DNA of 64,000 nt from Clostridia bacterium (lineage in GTDB: Bacteria > Bacillota > Clostridia > Christensenellales > Aristaeellaceae): the NCBI GenBank assembly GCA_017521565.1, contig JAFXCE010000001.1, positions 1 to 64,000 of the forward strand, given 5' to 3'. The notes under the pieces are model-generated. The model searched no databases. It worked only from the letters and a program-made list of their open reading frames with translations, and was not told where the DNA came from. Shown piece after piece: positions 17,995 to 25,286 of the stretch (positions are counted from its first letter, which is position 1; each line of letters begins with the position of its first letter). A program made the translations under genes and the position numbers.

Positions 17995-18152
17995 ATCGCC
18001 ACCTCCATGGGCAGACAGTACCATACGACTGATCCACCGTAAAGGAGGACTGGAAATATTTTAAGAAACCACATTTCTGAGCTTGCTTTCCACGTGTGTT
18101 TATGTAAGCTGTCACTGCTACAAGGCACCTACGAAAAAAGGAGGAAGCAAGT

Positions 18153-18812
18153 ATGGAATGCGGAAAGCTCACGGCAAAGCTACGCGATGCAGTGCCGATC
18201 TGCCTCATGGTAGACGGTAAGGAAGTCAAGCGCTACAAGAATATCGAAATCCCTGACGAGATCAAACGGCTGCCATTTATCGATTTCAAATTTGACGTGC
18301 CGGCCAGCGGCGCGATCACGTTTAAGATCCATTTTGCGCCGGGCGTATTGCCGGAGGAATGGCCCGAGGTGCGGCAGCGGCAGAGTAGACGGAAACCGAT
18401 CCCGCTGCCAGAACCAACTCAGGAGCAGAAGGAAGCTATTATGGCCGAAGTCGAGGCCGCCCTGATAGCAGGCTTAGAACGCGCCGATGCCGAAGGCCAG
18501 CCGGTACACGAAGTGGCAGAAATGATGGCTCGCGGCGCGGAGATCACGGCAGAGATCAAGGAAAACGAGCTGATCATTACGGCGGAGGAACCTGACACCA
18601 TGGAGATCCGCTTTGGCTATACCGGCGAACAGCGCAAAGAGCTGGTGAAAACCATCGGCGAATTCACTGGCCAGCCGCCGGTGTATCAGAACGCGCCGAC
18701 ATTCGCGTACCGCATTGGCGAATACAAGGTGGATAAGCGCGGCACGCTAACCGGCCCGAATGACCAAGCATTACATAAATGGCTGAAAGACAGTGGATTC
18801 GAAGCAGAATAA
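18153..18812 (+). CDS. Hypothetical mobile-element protein (219 aa)
   Basis: A soluble, highly charged 219-residue protein starting behind AAAGGAGGAAGC. The N-terminal 75 residues look like a beta-rich domain. A Pro-rich linker (RRKPIPLPEPTQ) leads to a Glu/Ala-rich helix and a C-terminal domain ending in WLKDSGFEAE. No family with known function was recognised. Its neighbours suggest an accessory gene of the integrative element. The stem-loop at 18814-18843 follows directly. Confidence 0.6.
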   Translation: MECGKLTAKLRDAVPICLMVDGKEVKRYKNIEIPDEIKRLPFIDFKFDVPASGAITFKIHFAPGVLPEEWPEVRQRQSRRKPIPLPEPTQEQKEAIMAEVEAALIAGLERADAEGQPVHEVAEMMARGAEITAEIKENELIITAEEPDTMEIRFGYTGEQRKELVKTIGEFTGQPPVYQNAPTFAYRIGEYKVDKRGTLTGPNDQALHKWLKDSGFEAE

Positions 18813-18813
18813 C

Positions 18814-18843
18814 ATAATGCCCTCCAGCGTTGGAGGGCATTAT
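18814..18843. terminator. Strong stem-loop after the 219-residue gene
   Basis: Perfect 13-base arms around a GCGT loop (core ATGCCCTCCA), lying between a convergent gene pair. There is no long U tract. The same hairpin core recurs at 23780-23803. Confidence 0.6.
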
Positions 18844-18861
18844 TGTGACTGGATACAATAA

Positions 18862-19098
18862 TCAGCTTACCAATTGCTGCTCTATCATGCAAATCAGTTC
18901 GCTCAACCTTAGGCCTAATGCATATGAAACCTTCCACAATGTCTCAACACTAGCACTTTTTGCTCCATTCTCAATCGTGGCCAAATGGCTGCGGGCAATC
19001 CCGGCTCTCTTTGATAGAGCCTCCTGCGATAGTTGTTGCTGGACTCTAAGCATTCCAATAATCTGTCCGGTGACTCGAAAATCATACTCCATATTCAT
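18862..19098 (-). CDS. XRE-family HTH regulator (78 aa)
   Basis: A short Cro/CI-type DNA-binding protein. Its helix-turn-helix is obvious in LSQEALSKRAGIARSHLATIE (about residues 21-41), and almost no other domain is present. The start MNMEYDFRVTG at 19098 has AGGAAAGGAGC upstream; an extension to 19137 has no such site. It lies alone between the convergent 219-residue gene and the end of the toxin operon. It may regulate either, or the mobile element. The 78-residue size is typical for stand-alone XRE repressors. Confidence 0.88.
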   Translation of the reverse strand: MNMEYDFRVTGQIIGMLRVQQQLSQEALSKRAGIARSHLATIENGAKSASVETLWKVSYALGLRLSELICMIEQQLVS

Positions 19099-19147
19099 GC
19101 TCCTTTCCTGATAAGCGTTGCTATCAGAACAGGACATGTTATTTTCG

Positions 19148-19180
19148 CGAAAAAGGCACCGCGATTATTTCGCAGTGCCT
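19148..19180 (-). terminator. Terminator of the toxin operon
   Basis: On the minus strand AGGCACTGCGA pairs with TCGCGGTGCCT, followed by TTTTT. It begins a few bases after the stop of the 418-residue gene. Confidence 0.8.
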
Positions 19181-19185
19181 AAGAT

Positions 19186-20442
19186 TCATGCTACTTCCAT
19201 GATATAGAGGTTTTCTCCGTCAGTAATCATGCCATCCGGGCGATTGTATATCAGATCCAACTGTCGCACATTCTCGATAAAGACATCCATATGCGAAGTT
19301 TCTAGTGGCGCAAATGCTTTGAGTCTCTTTGATACGGCCTCCTTATTGTGCTTTCCTAAAGACTCGCCCGCGCTGATCAACGCTTCATCGACGGGGCCTT
19401 TGCTTAGAATGGGGAGGGAAGCCATCTTGTGGCCAACTGTTTTAGCTACATTGCCGAGACCTCCCAGAAGCTGTGCTTCAATAGCAGTACGCTGGTAGTT
19501 TGCAATTTGAGCTCGACAATTTGTATAGAGTTCTGTGTACTTTCGGGCATGAGCAGCCATTTTCTCTGCGATAGCGGAAGCTGACTCAAAGTTTTTCTGA
19601 AGCATTATCTCCATGAAGGAGGTATATGCATAAAGATAGCTGGCTAATTGATACTCGTAGAATTCACTCATAAGCGCATCCAGCATACCTTTGGCATTTT
19701 GTGTTCCATGAATAGCTTTTTGCTCTTGGGTTTTCCGAGAAATCTGTTCTTGATAGAACAGGATATCTTGATGTGACTCGCGCTTAATATCCTGTACGGC
19801 CACCACGCGCAGAGCACACATCTTGTTATTATTGCAGTCGCGCTTGTACTCTTCCATAATTTCAGCTAGCATATTCAGATTGCCACGCTGCTTTGACTGT
19901 TTTTCGAGTTTTAGAAATTGAAGAATCTCTTCGGCTTTCTCCTGCAAGACGTCCAGCTTTTTATCAATACTGATCAGTGCAGCAGCTACTACCATAGTCA
20001 TAGGATTAAAAGGAATCACGGTGTTAGTTGTGGTTGTTATCGGCAAGCCACCATCAATAAGCTTATAGCGCATGCGCCCCACGATCCCACTACTGCCATC
20101 TATGCTAGTAATGTTACCAGAGAAGCCGAGGCCTCTATCAACCATCCGACCAGCAACGCCTTGAGGCCACAGGCCTCTAAACACAGGTGTGTCCATTTCC
20201 ATGCTTGTTGTTACAGTTCTTGTGATTGTCCGCGCTGCATCGGGAAGAGTTGAAAATGCAGCGCCAAGAGTAGCCAAGCCCATCAGCGGTACTTTACGGT
20301 ATTTGCTTAGATCAACATTTGTAGCCGGAATTATCGGGAAGTCCTCGGCTGTCATAAGGGTATTTGCGTCTTCCTTTTTACGCGCCAAATCAGCATTCTC
20401 TTTTTTTCCGGTCATCGACCTTATAATATCTTTGATTGCCAA
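19186..20442 (-). CDS. Unknown protein of the toxin operon (418 aa)
   Basis: The likely start is TTG 20442 (translated MAIKDIIRSMTG), eight bases after GGGAGGT. The frame extends further upstream, but that would run into the immunity gene. Residues about 45-65 (LATLGAAFSTLP) and about 160-180 (MTMVVAAALISI) are moderately hydrophobic. Between and after them the chain is long, helical and coiled-coil-like (KKLDVLQEKAEEILQFLKL). No enzymatic motif is visible. It closes a four-gene operon with a secreted protein, an LHH nuclease toxin and its SUKH immunity protein. A second immunity factor, chaperone or membrane adaptor is possible; none can be shown. Confidence 0.6.
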   Translation of the reverse strand: MAIKDIIRSMTGKKENADLARKKEDANTLMTAEDFPIIPATNVDLSKYRKVPLMGLATLGAAFSTLPDAARTITRTVTTSMEMDTPVFRGLWPQGVAGRMVDRGLGFSGNITSIDGSSGIVGRMRYKLIDGGLPITTTTNTVIPFNPMTMVVAAALISIDKKLDVLQEKAEEILQFLKLEKQSKQRGNLNMLAEIMEEYKRDCNNNKMCALRVVAVQDIKRESHQDILFYQEQISRKTQEQKAIHGTQNAKGMLDALMSEFYEYQLASYLYAYTSFMEIMLQKNFESASAIAEKMAAHARKYTELYTNCRAQIANYQRTAIEAQLLGGLGNVAKTVGHKMASLPILSKGPVDEALISAGESLGKHNKEAVSKRLKAFAPLETSHMDVFIENVRQLDLIYNRPDGMITDGENLYIMEVA

Positions 20443-20464
20443 AACGCCACACCTCCCGGAGAAT

Positions 20465-20854
20465 TCATAATCCCAGATACTCACAAATTGAATCAGATAT
20501 TTTGACGGTTTCTCGATTGGGTTGAGTCTGAAAAATACTGCCAGTCTTGTTCTGCCAGATGATGATTCCGTCCATATTGGCATCTTCTAACACGTACCAA
20601 TCACGCGGAATACTGGGATTGCTATTCTTTGCAGCTATAGTCACATCAATAACATTCAGACGTTTTGAATTACAGATACCTGTAAATTCATGACCGTCTG
20701 AAGAAGCGATAGCGAAGGCCAGAAGATATTCGCGATAGTCATCCGCAAAATGCAATCCAAGGGCATTTTCAGCATTATCAATCTGTTCTGCATGAACGCC
20801 AGTAAGCGAGCAGAATGCCGGTAGAGTACGGAGTATTTTCTTGATATCAGTCAT
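20465..20854 (-). CDS. SUKH (SMI1/KNR4) family immunity protein
   Basis: A 129-residue acidic protein matching the SMI1/KNR4-SUKH fold. Near the start it has the helix VHAEQIDNAENALGLHFADDYREYLLAF. Later it has WYVLEDANMDGIIIW and the closing ICEYLGL strand-helix. SUKH proteins bind and neutralise nuclease toxins of polymorphic toxin systems. It begins two bases after the stop of the toxin gene (toxin stop 20856, immunity start 20854), the standard toxin-immunity arrangement. The ribosome site AGAGGT lies within the end of the toxin gene. Confidence 0.88.
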   Translation of the reverse strand: MTDIKKILRTLPAFCSLTGVHAEQIDNAENALGLHFADDYREYLLAFAIASSDGHEFTGICNSKRLNVIDVTIAAKNSNPSIPRDWYVLEDANMDGIIIWQNKTGSIFQTQPNRETVKISDSICEYLGL

Positions 20855-20855
20855 A

Positions 20856-22037
20856 TCAGATACCTCTTTCCATCAGAACCGCAAGCTGCTTCCAGTATGT
20901 CTGCTTCTGAGCAAGCCACAGGGATTGAGTTGTGGAATTATGGACTTCGGAGGCGACACCAAATTCATGCCAAATGGTATTATTTCCGCCCTGCATATGC
21001 TCGGCTTTTGTCAGAATTGCGAGCGTAGATTCCGTTTTCTGTCCGATGTGATGCAGTTCATAGGAAACGCCAGAATTCGAATCTATAGCGGCGAGCCCCT
21101 GTTTCATGCGCTGGAGATTGGTGCGTCCCAGTTCATCCACATACTCCAAATCGATTACGCGGATTAAAGAAGTCTTTCCGTTGACGGTAACTGGGGTTAA
21201 TCCGGCATTTCTACAAATCTTATACTGTTCCATGGATTTGAACTGTTTGATGACATCCAAAGGATATTTCGATTCTCGTTGAATTGCAGCGGCTTCATTC
21301 ATTGTCAAGCCACTCAAGGTTGCTCCTTTTAAGGCAAATGTCTGATTGAATCCTCCAGAAATAGTGCCCGAAAAAGCCCCCCACTTATAGCCTTCACTGC
21401 TGGCCAGTGCGGCAGCTTTGAGCGCCTGTTCCATATCACCGGTCTGAATACCGGTAACAATGCCTGCAGAAATTCCGCCGATGGTGCCGCCAGAGAGTGC
21501 CATAATGGTGCCTGTCTTTGCAGATGCAGCGAAGATCATGCTGACAGCGGGTGCGCCGAGTCCGCCGCTCACGACGGAAACCGTAACGCATACCAAAATA
21601 ACTCCGGTACCGATGGCAACATTCTTCAGCGCACGATCATAAGTGTCATCGTAATCCTCAAACTCAGAGACGATGGTTGTGCCGTCATCTCCAAGCGTGA
21701 ATACATATTTCTTGCCTTGGAACTGTTCGGACAATTCCTGCAGCGTATATCCGAAATAAATATTTGCCTGAGAATTATACGCCAGTTCGTCGATGTATTC
21801 CTGAGAAATATAGACAGCACTAACGTTTTCAACGAAGTATTCCTCGCTGTCCAGTGAGGCGACAAGGTTTTGGTAAATGATATCTTCGGTATAGCGCAGC
21901 AGATTCGGGTCATTCATCCCAGAAAAACCAACTTCAGGAATGCTTCCTGCTTGCAGTTGCATTTCTGTTGCAAACGAAACGTTGACGCTACACAGCAGCA
22001 GGGAGAGGCTCAACAGAATCGAAAGTATCTTCTTCAT
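20856..22037 (-). CDS. Secreted polymorphic toxin with C-terminal LHH (HNH/Endo VII) nuclease
   Basis: A 393-residue protein. Residues 1-24 form a Sec signal peptide (MKKILSILLSLSLLLCS). A soluble region follows, then about residues 130-215 are Gly/Ala-rich and hydrophobic (VAIGTGVILVCVTVS onward), like the pre-toxin segments that help delivery across a membrane. The last 70 residues hold the LHH motif (YELHHIG, about 326-332) and a distal WHEFG-x5-H, fitting the LHH family of HNH/Endonuclease VII nucleases. It is followed by a SUKH immunity gene and preceded by a large secreted protein. DNA degradation in a competitor is the likely effect. A simple Sec signal, rather than an LXG or WXG100 front, is unusual. 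Confidence 0.8.
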   Translation of the reverse strand: MKKILSILLSLSLLLCSVNVSFATEMQLQAGSIPEVGFSGMNDPNLLRYTEDIIYQNLVASLDSEEYFVENVSAVYISQEYIDELAYNSQANIYFGYTLQELSEQFQGKKYVFTLGDDGTTIVSEFEDYDDTYDRALKNVAIGTGVILVCVTVSVVSGGLGAPAVSMIFAASAKTGTIMALSGGTIGGISAGIVTGIQTGDMEQALKAAALASSEGYKWGAFSGTISGGFNQTFALKGATLSGLTMNEAAAIQRESKYPLDVIKQFKSMEQYKICRNAGLTPVTVNGKTSLIRVIDLEYVDELGRTNLQRMKQGLAAIDSNSGVSYELHHIGQKTESTLAILTKAEHMQGGNNTIWHEFGVASEVHNSTTQSLWLAQKQTYWKQLAVLMERGI

Positions 22038-22050
22038 GCTCAGTACCTCC

Positions 22051-23622
22051 TCAGTCGGTCACCATGCCGATAATCGTACCGTCTTCTGCGATCTGTGCGC
22101 CTTTTGCAATCTGTTCGCGAACTTCTTCGACGGATAGGCCGGTCACCATGTGTGCCATAAGGATTTTGTTGGTGCCGACATATATCTGCTTGGTAGTTTC
22201 CTGCCCCGTATAGCGGTTACTGACGGTGATGGTGTAGATACCTTCGTCGGTGTATTGATCGCCGTCGCGCGCTGGACGATTGAAGCGCACATCCTCTGTC
22301 AGGCCCACAGCGCCCTCTGCAAGCACTTCACGCTTGATATTGATGTCCAGATAACGGGAACGAGCGAGATCCAGATAGAAGCCGTTTGAGGTAATTGCGG
22401 TGTTGGTCAGTTCTGCGCCAGTCACTACATCAAAAGGATAAACCATGCAGTTACCGTTTCGCACGGAAAACCTGAAGGTGATACGGTAGTTGCTGTAGGA
22501 GTCGATCACCTTCATGGATTCATCCTTGATTTCATAGTTCAGAGCAACTTTATAATCGCCTTCTTCAAACAACTGTACAGTGGTGTCTGCGCCGCTGGCA
22601 GTAATACCGGAGAGATAATCGGTGTACAACTGAGGAGTGCCGACAGCGTTGCGATAGTCGATATGCTGGGTGATCATGGCTCCGCGACCGAAGTTAGTCG
22701 TGCTGATGCCGAAGGCTTCATCAAAGCCATTTCCATCCTCAGAAATGGACAGTGCATCATTGCCATTCAGACAGTCAATATCCTGTTCCAGATGGAACCA
22801 GAGCTCAACTTGATCTCCAAGAGTTTTGATGAAAATAGGATCACCGTTTTCATCCTTATGTACGCTGGTGTAGCCGCTGACGAAAAAGCTGCCTAATTTC
22901 CAACCGAAATGCGGATCTTTGCTATCAATTTTGTGTGATTCAGAATAGCCGTTGTCCTTGCCGGTATTGACAACGTCACCCATGTAGTAACGAGGCTCAT
23001 TCGGATCCGGCTCGGCAGGCAGACTACCACTTACGGCCAGCAAGCTTGCCAACACATTTTCAGCTGCTGTTTGGTTTTCGATGCCACTATTTAGCAGCAT
23101 ATCCAGTGCAACATCTGCAATGTTGCCTTCTGTGGTATTGGCTTGCGCATATGCTAACAGAGCCAACGTAAGTTTTGCCTGTGTTACCTTGGCAATATCG
23201 TTGGCTTCTGCATGGTCCATAGACTGAAGCCAAAGTTTGTTTGCAGCCGCTGAACTGATCTGTATTTCTGCCGCCATATCGTCATAGATGCCTTTGAGCT
23301 TTTCAAGTGCATCCTTGCCGTTAATACTCATCCAGACAGAAAACTGATCGCCCTTTTCGCTTAGATAAGTGCCTGCTTTATTCCACGCATCAGATGCAGC
23401 GCCGCTAAAATCTGTCCATGCTTGTCCGATTTTATTCCCCGCAGCATCCCACGCTTCACCTGCAGCATTGCTGGCCTCATTCCATAGTTCACCGGCACTA
23501 TTCCAAGCATCGCCAAAAAATTTCCCGGCAGAATCCAAAAAACTATCTTCGTTCTCGGCATAAGCACAATGAGGAAGAGCAAAACACCATATCAGCAATG
23601 AAATGAGAAGCAGCCGCTTCAT
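22051..23622 (-). CDS. Secreted protein with amphipathic N-terminal repeats, toxin-operon leader
   Basis: A 523-residue protein with signal peptide (residues 1-22, ending CAYAE). Residues about 25-90 contain a run of roughly 11-residue repeats of type G-x-A-W-(N/D)-x-A-G (DAWNSAG, EAWDAAG, QAWTDFSG, DAWNKAG), which would form an amphipathic helix. Helical and then beta-rich regions follow (about 200-470), resembling an extracellular domain. The C-terminus (ITKGA-like QIAKGAQIAEDGT) is not a known anchor. It is the first gene of the operon, 13 bases before the toxin, behind promoter-like sequences and a palindrome at 23712-23733. Toxin delivery or cell-surface attachment is a plausible role, not shown. 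Confidence 0.7.
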   Translation of the reverse strand: MKRLLLISLLIWCFALPHCAYAENEDSFLDSAGKFFGDAWNSAGELWNEASNAAGEAWDAAGNKIGQAWTDFSGAASDAWNKAGTYLSEKGDQFSVWMSINGKDALEKLKGIYDDMAAEIQISSAAANKLWLQSMDHAEANDIAKVTQAKLTLALLAYAQANTTEGNIADVALDMLLNSGIENQTAAENVLASLLAVSGSLPAEPDPNEPRYYMGDVVNTGKDNGYSESHKIDSKDPHFGWKLGSFFVSGYTSVHKDENGDPIFIKTLGDQVELWFHLEQDIDCLNGNDALSISEDGNGFDEAFGISTTNFGRGAMITQHIDYRNAVGTPQLYTDYLSGITASGADTTVQLFEEGDYKVALNYEIKDESMKVIDSYSNYRITFRFSVRNGNCMVYPFDVVTGAELTNTAITSNGFYLDLARSRYLDINIKREVLAEGAVGLTEDVRFNRPARDGDQYTDEGIYTITVSNRYTGQETTKQIYVGTNKILMAHMVTGLSVEEVREQIAKGAQIAEDGTIIGMVTD

Positions 23623-23711
23623 AAAACATCACTCCGAATCAAAATGTCAGATAAATCCATAAATATATTATAACACGGTGATTTCGATCTTTCTACCACC
23701 AGAGAAAGCTA

Positions 23712-23733
23712 ATTGTCACCCTCGGGTGACAAT
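23712..23733. promoter_or_regulatory. 22-bp palindrome upstream of the toxin operon (candidate operator)
   Basis: ATTGTCACCC and GGGTGACAAT are perfect 10-base inverted arms around TC. They lie about 90 bases upstream of the operon start at 23622, in front of a TATAAT-like box near 23665-23673. There is no U tract, so this is more likely an operator than a terminator. Confidence 0.55.
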
Positions 23734-23779
23734 TTCGTGTTGCATTTTATCGGAGGATGATTTCAATAGAGAATAAGCA

Positions 23780-23803
23780 ATGCCCTCCAGCGCTGGAGGG
23801 CAT
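23780..23803. repeat. 24-bp perfect palindrome sharing its core with 18814-18843
   Basis: A perfect dyad with arms ATGCCCTCCAGC / GCTGGAGGGCAT. The core is nearly identical to the hairpin at 18.8 kb. Both lie in intergenic DNA of the same island. The region from here to 24083 (about 280 bases) contains no supported gene. Confidence 0.6.
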
Positions 23804-24059
23804 CTTTGTAGCGACCTTTTGGCCCGTTGCATTTGCTGCCAAATCGTGGTATATTATGCGTACTTCGAGTGGTTTTGATGGTCATTCTTTGTGCAAGGTT
23901 GCATCCGAGTCTTGCATTGTCTTTGGTCCGTATCATCGATTTGTTGCAACGAAACGGCAACAAATTGTTTTTATCCATGTCCGACCATGTCATTTTGCAG
24001 GGTTTCCTTCTTATAACACTGCTGACGCGAAAAGACTTGGAAAGACATCCTGAGGATTT

Positions 24060-24102
24060 CGGGACCAAAAGGTCGCAGGTTCAAATCCTGTCACCTCGAC
24101 CA
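24060..24102 (+). repeat. tRNA 3'-end fragment, probable attachment site of the island
   Basis: The sequence reads as a T arm (GCAGG TTCAAAT CCTGT), a 7-base acceptor strand CACCTCG, discriminator A and CCA. No matching 5' half (CGAGGTG) is found upstream, so this is a tRNA tail and not a complete gene. Elements that integrate into the 3' end of a tRNA leave exactly this scar. It marks the likely right end of the 1-24.1 kb island. The 19-base AATCCTGTCACCTCGACCA (24084-24102) recurs at 24252-24270. Confidence 0.78.
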
Positions 24103-24108
24103 CTGAAG

Positions 24109-24138
24109 AAACTCTTGAGAAATCAAGAGTTTTTTCTT
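24109..24138 (+). terminator. Terminator behind the first tRNA-end fragment
   Basis: AAACTCTTGA and TCAAGAGTTT flank a GAAA loop and are followed by a T-rich tract. It is placed as a normal tRNA terminator would be. Confidence 0.88.
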
Positions 24139-24251
24139 TTTTTCAAAGAAACATCGAAGCGAGATAGGATTTGAAGAAGCCGTAATGAATGAGGCCACAG
24201 TGTGGCCTCAGAACGGCGCTGACCGAAGGGCCGTCGAGGCCCTGAGAATCC

Positions 24252-24270
24252 AATCCTGTCACCTCGACCA
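24252..24270 (+). repeat. Second partial tRNA-end copy (19 bp), attachment scar
   Basis: Exact 19-base repeat of 24084-24102, ending again in the CCA-containing acceptor end. It has only half of the T arm and no intact tRNA upstream. The 150 bases between the copies hold an almost perfect palindrome (GAGGCCACA-G-TGTGGCCTC, 24191-24209) and no gene. Two tandem scars suggest two successive integrations at the same tRNA. Confidence 0.72.
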
Positions 24271-24277
24271 GAAAAAG

Positions 24278-24308
24278 CCGGAAACCGAAAGGTTTCCGGT
24301 TCTTTTTT
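24278..24308 (+). terminator. Terminator behind the second tRNA-end fragment
   Basis: CCGGAAACC and GGTTTCCGG flank a GAAA loop, followed by a long T tract. From here to 24530 I see no gene. Confidence 0.88.
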
Positions 24309-24532
24309 TGTCTCTTTTGCACAAAGCGCCGTCTTTGGCGCTTTTTTCATGCAACGGATGTGCAACCTTGGGGAAAGGGCCAAAGACACGGTTTCCTATC
24401 GAGTGATAGTTTGCTCTCCTTTCAGAATGGTCGCTCGCAACTTTCATTCTACCAGAGCTTGCAAACTATGTCTTTTTCAATTTGCGCAATTTATTGTACC
24501 TTATCAGCAATTGGAATGTAAAGAAACAGTAT

Positions 24533-24577
24533 TAAAAAGAAGAAGTGAAGAAGCCTTTGTGTGACGCTTCTCCACTT
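24533..24577 (-). terminator. Probable terminator of the kinase module
   Basis: On the minus strand, AAGTGGAGAAGC pairs with GCTTCTTCACTT (one mismatch), followed by a TCTTTTT tract. It lies downstream of the lipoprotein gene that ends at 24639. Confidence 0.6.
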
Positions 24578-24638
24578 TTGATTTAACTCTTTTCTTGTTT
24601 CACCTAAACGAGATTCAATGTTTTAAGTATGTTACAGT

Positions 24639-25193
24639 TTATTCTGCGGGGTGAATTGACGAAAGAATGATATTTCTTGTTATTTCCCAGTTTTCGTCTG
24701 CGTCCATTGGCATACAATTCACAGAAAGCACCATATGATCAGAAACAGGATAAATCAAGCTCAGGATATTATCTTTTTCCACATCATAAGAAATGCATTC
24801 AACACCGTTTATTATAATACTGTTGAAGTTTGAGCCGCCTCCTTCTTTTTCCATGAACGCAACGTATTCATCCAGGCTTGATACTTCTGAAACAAAAAGA
24901 ATGACAGACCTGACCTGATCTTCCGTCCCATAAAGCGCAACAGGCTTGAATGGGCCGTCCATGAAACTGGTGTCAACCGAAATCATCTCAGCAGGAATCC
25001 AAAGCTGGATCGAAAGAGAATCCGATATCTCAATCTTTTGGAATGCTCCCTGAGCCTCTATTTCTTCGGTAACCAGATCCGTCCAGTTCAATTCCGGCAC
25101 TTCCTCAGCGAGCGCCAAGGTGTTGCAAGACACAAGGAAAGCAAGAAGCAGGACGGAGCATAACAGAGCGGTTATTCTTTTTCCGGTTTTCAT
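24639..25193 (-). CDS. Secreted or lipoprotein-like hypothetical protein (184 aa)
   Basis: Starts at 25193 (MKTGKRITALLC), eight bases after GGAGGG. Residues 1-30 are a typical export signal with a possible lipobox (FLVSC), so the mature protein may be lipid-anchored. The remaining 150 residues are a small alpha/beta domain without a recognised family. It is the last gene of a minus-strand trio with a membrane Ser/Thr kinase and an HTH-like protein, and could be a sensor or substrate of that kinase. Base composition is more A+T rich than the flanking core. Confidence 0.65.
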   Translation of the reverse strand: MKTGKRITALLCSVLLLAFLVSCNTLALAEEVPELNWTDLVTEEIEAQGAFQKIEISDSLSIQLWIPAEMISVDTSFMDGPFKPVALYGTEDQVRSVILFVSEVSSLDEYVAFMEKEGGGSNFNSIIINGVECISYDVEKDNILSLIYPVSDHMVLSVNCMPMDADENWEITRNIILSSIHPAE

Positions 25194-25286
25194 TTTCATT
25201 TCCCTCCAATAAGTTATTTGGTGCTCCTTCTTTATTCTATCAATCCATGGAGGAAAATGGGTGGGCGTCACGCCCACTTAGGCAGA

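Noticed and set aside
1..24100. A complete prophage
   Set aside because: Only replication-type genes are present; no terminase, capsid, portal, tail or lysis genes are seen, so it is called an island or integrative element.
23990..24103. A complete tRNA gene ending at 24102
   Set aside because: No 5' acceptor strand matching CACCTCG and no D arm upstream; only the 3' part is present.
23827..24174. Short plus-strand frame covering the tRNA-end scar (contains SQVQILSPRP)
   Set aside because: That peptide is what the T arm and acceptor end of a tRNA look like when translated; it is not a protein-coding signal.
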